NCBI GenBank assembly: GCA_937901865.1
Contig: CALDID010000077.1
Span: 1-6,485, forward strand
Length of the DNA stretch: 6,485 nt
Reading direction: 5' to 3'
From: an uncultured Treponema sp.
GTDB lineage: Bacteria > Spirochaetota > Spirochaetia > Treponematales > Treponemataceae
This document shows positions 5,922 through 6,485 of this stretch, piece after piece. The first letter of the stretch is position 1. Every line of letters starts with the position of its first letter. The translations under genes were made by a program, and so were the position numbers. Under the pieces are notes generated by a model. The model was not told the DNA's origin, made no database searches, and saw nothing but the letters and a program-made list of their open reading frames with translations.

Positions 5922-6145
5922 TATTCAACTCCTTCACCTTGTAAGGAAGTCGTTTTTATAACTCCCAAGCAGCAGCCGAACATGGAAAGAGCCTGATTCA
6001 CTTTGTCCATTCGGCAGCTTTCTTTTCCCTGCTCCAGCTCGCGGATAAAGCGAAGTCCAAGACCACTTCTTATTGCAAATTCTTCCTGCGTAAGCCCCGC
6101 ACTTTTCCGTTCTCTTTTTATGAACTCGGCGATTGAATCATTCAT
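5921..6145 (-). CDS. hipB: HipB-like XRE-family repressor
   Basis: This 74-residue protein is a helix-turn-helix DNA-binding protein of the Cro/CI (XRE) type. The motif runs through LTQEEFAIRSGLGLRFIREL and EQGKESCRMDKVNQALSMFG, nearly the whole length of the protein; only a short tail (GVIKTTSLQGEGVE) follows. In hip modules this protein dimerises, binds palindromic operators and represses its own operon, often helped by the kinase complex. Two matching palindromes lie directly upstream. It is the first gene of a three-gene operon with overlapping junctions. No clear ribosome binding site precedes ATG 6145; the sequence there is the tail of an operator, so binding could also affect translation initiation. 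Confidence 0.88.
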   Translation of the reverse strand: MNDSIAEFIKRERKSAGLTQEEFAIRSGLGLRFIRELEQGKESCRMDKVNQALSMFGCCLGVIKTTSLQGEGVE

Positions 6146-6149
6146 GCAA

Positions 6150-6174
6150 TTATTTTACACCCGAGCGGGTATAA
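6150..6174. promoter_or_regulatory. operator O1, proximal to hipB
   Basis: This is an imperfect palindrome with half-sites ACACCC and GGGTAT separated by four bases (GAGC) and flanked by AT-rich arms. It begins five bases upstream of the hipB start codon, within the expected leader. It is an inverted copy of O2, differing only in two or three central bases, so it is very probably a HipB binding site. Confidence 0.75.
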
Positions 6175-6194
6175 AAACAAGTCTTATAAATATA

Positions 6195-6223
6195 ATTATA
6201 CCCGATTGGGTGTAAAATAACAA
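6195..6223 (-). promoter_or_regulatory. promoter of the hipBST operon
   Basis: On the minus strand, TTGTTA (6223-6218) and a perfect TATAAT (6200-6195) are separated by 17 bases. Operator O2 fills the spacer and overlaps both boxes, so repressor binding would exclude RNA polymerase. Transcription would begin near 6188, giving a leader of about 43 bases that contains O1. Confidence 0.7.
6196..6220. promoter_or_regulatory. operator O2, within the hipBST promoter
   Basis: The half-sites ATACCC and GGGTGT lie around a four-base centre (GATT). The 25-base site is the reverse complement of O1 except at the centre. The centres of the two sites are 46 bases apart, about four to four and a half helical turns, which would suit cooperative binding or looping by HipB dimers. 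Confidence 0.75.
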
Positions 6224-6306
6224 AATATGCTATATTCTGCAAAATGCAGACGCTTTACAAGGCGGGTGCCCACGAAGCCAGAACCGCCGATTACTGTTAT
6301 TGTCAT
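6196..6306 (-). pseudogene. NAD-dependent epimerase, 5' fragment of the split gene
   Basis: This is a 36-codon frame starting at ATG 6306 and beginning MTITVIGGSGFVGTRLVKRL. It is the N-terminal beta strand, the GGSGFVG dinucleotide loop (GxxGxxG) and the first helix of a Rossmann-fold sugar epimerase. The last clearly related codons are about HFAEYSI, ending near 6226; after that the frame runs through the hipBST promoter and stops at 6196. The remainder of the enzyme resumes at 4629 on the same strand with RIADKR, so only a codon or so is unaccounted for at the joint. GGAG lies ten bases upstream of the ATG, and the start is one base after the stop of the upstream gene, showing the original operon. 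The peptide alone cannot be an enzyme. Confidence 0.85.
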
Positions 6307-6307
6307 T

Positions 6308-6485
6308 TTATCTTTTCTCCATTTTTACAAATTTAGCAATTATGAACTGCGGAATCTTTCTGATTTTTTTCCAATAGACAGCATAAAAAGGAGGATGCAT
6401 ATCATTCACTTTCCATGCAATCTTGTTATCCACGGCGACAGCATTTACTTTATTTCAGGGAAAAGTGCGGAAAATAACTGGTCGC
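6308..6485 (-). CDS. C-terminal part of an unidentified protein, apparent frameshift, cut by the window edge
   Basis: This is the 3' end of a gene lying one base upstream of the epimerase start, so both belonged to one operon. The tail reads VDNKIAWKVNDMHPPFYAVYWKKIRKIPQF and onwards to KFVKMEKR; the aromatic and basic character recalls glycosyltransferase or polysaccharide-synthesis proteins, but I do not recognise the family. Upstream in this frame is a TGA at 6457-6455. A neighbouring frame reads DQLFSALFPEIK and then hits TAA at 6447-6445; joining the two by a single-base shift near AAATAAAG gives a smooth protein. Either the gene is frameshifted or one base is missing from the sequence. 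Without the shift, only a short ORF from GTG 6433 remains. Confidence 0.5.

Larger units (their letters stand above)
4630..6228 (-). mobile_element. hipBST cassette inserted in the epimerase gene
   Basis: About 1.6 kb separates the two halves of the epimerase frame and holds nothing but the hipBST promoter, operators and three genes. The -35 box begins within roughly five bases of one joint and the hipT stop codon sits at the other. I see no transposase, terminal inverted repeats or integron attC site. A five-base repeat, ATAGC, occurs at both joints (6233-6229 and 4633-4629), but collapsing it does not restore the epimerase frame, so a target duplication is unproven. Confidence 0.65.

Noticed and set aside
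4604..6256. Seven-base repeat AAAGCGT near both cassette joints as a target duplication
   Set aside because: Both copies lie inside epimerase codons some distance from where homology breaks, and they encode unrelated residues, so chance is more likely.
1..6485. CRISPR arrays, insertion sequences with terminal inverted repeats, tRNA or rRNA genes
   Set aside because: I found no regularly spaced repeats, transposase frames, cloverleaf patterns or rRNA-like segments.

Overview
The window looks like accessory chromosomal DNA of a host-associated spirochaete, most likely a Treponema or close relative. I base this on moderate-to-low GC, the style of the proteins and the mix of toxin-antitoxin remnants. 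No rRNA, tRNA or marker gene is present, so the assignment is an inference. I see no transposase, integrase, CRISPR array or tRNA.

Left part (1-1323). A small ORF and a C-terminally truncated GNAT acetyltransferase overlap by one base on the plus strand and look like the remains of a two-gene toxin-antitoxin unit. The GNAT meets, tail to tail, a minus-strand gene resembling the PBECR4 family of phage-associated RNase-fold proteins, and both genes seem to lose their normal C-termini where they meet. Upstream of the PBECR4-like gene is a gene-free stretch of about 280 bases. It has a near-consensus minus-strand promoter, several hairpins whose G-U pairs fit only a minus-strand RNA, a possible pseudoknot, and a strong rho-independent terminator ending just before the ribosome binding site. 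I call it a candidate structured noncoding RNA of about 200 nt or a long regulatory leader. It is the least explained element here.

Middle part (1289-3651). A divergent promoter sharing the same -35 block drives a membrane-anchored DNA/RNA non-specific endonuclease, whose mRNA may be leaderless, followed 14 bases later by a metallo-beta-lactamase-fold hydrolase. A convergent minus-strand ArsC/Spx-like thioredoxin-fold protein, lacking the usual active-site cysteine, abuts it stop codon to stop codon.

Right part (3652-6485, all minus strand). A sugar-nucleotide NAD-dependent epimerase gene is split in two. Its start codon and Rossmann GxxGxxG loop lie at 6306-6229 and the rest of the protein at 4629-3652. 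Between them sits a compact cassette of about 1.6 kb, running almost exactly from promoter to stop codon and encoding a HipBST-type tripartite toxin-antitoxin system: hipB (XRE repressor), hipS (separate HipA N-subdomain) and hipT (kinase core). Two mirror-image operator palindromes surround the hipB promoter. The epimerase was probably in an operon with a partial upstream gene cut by the right edge of the window, which carries an apparent frameshift. The best-supported discovery is the HipBST cassette inside the epimerase gene; the most open question is the structured RNA beside the PBECR4-like gene.
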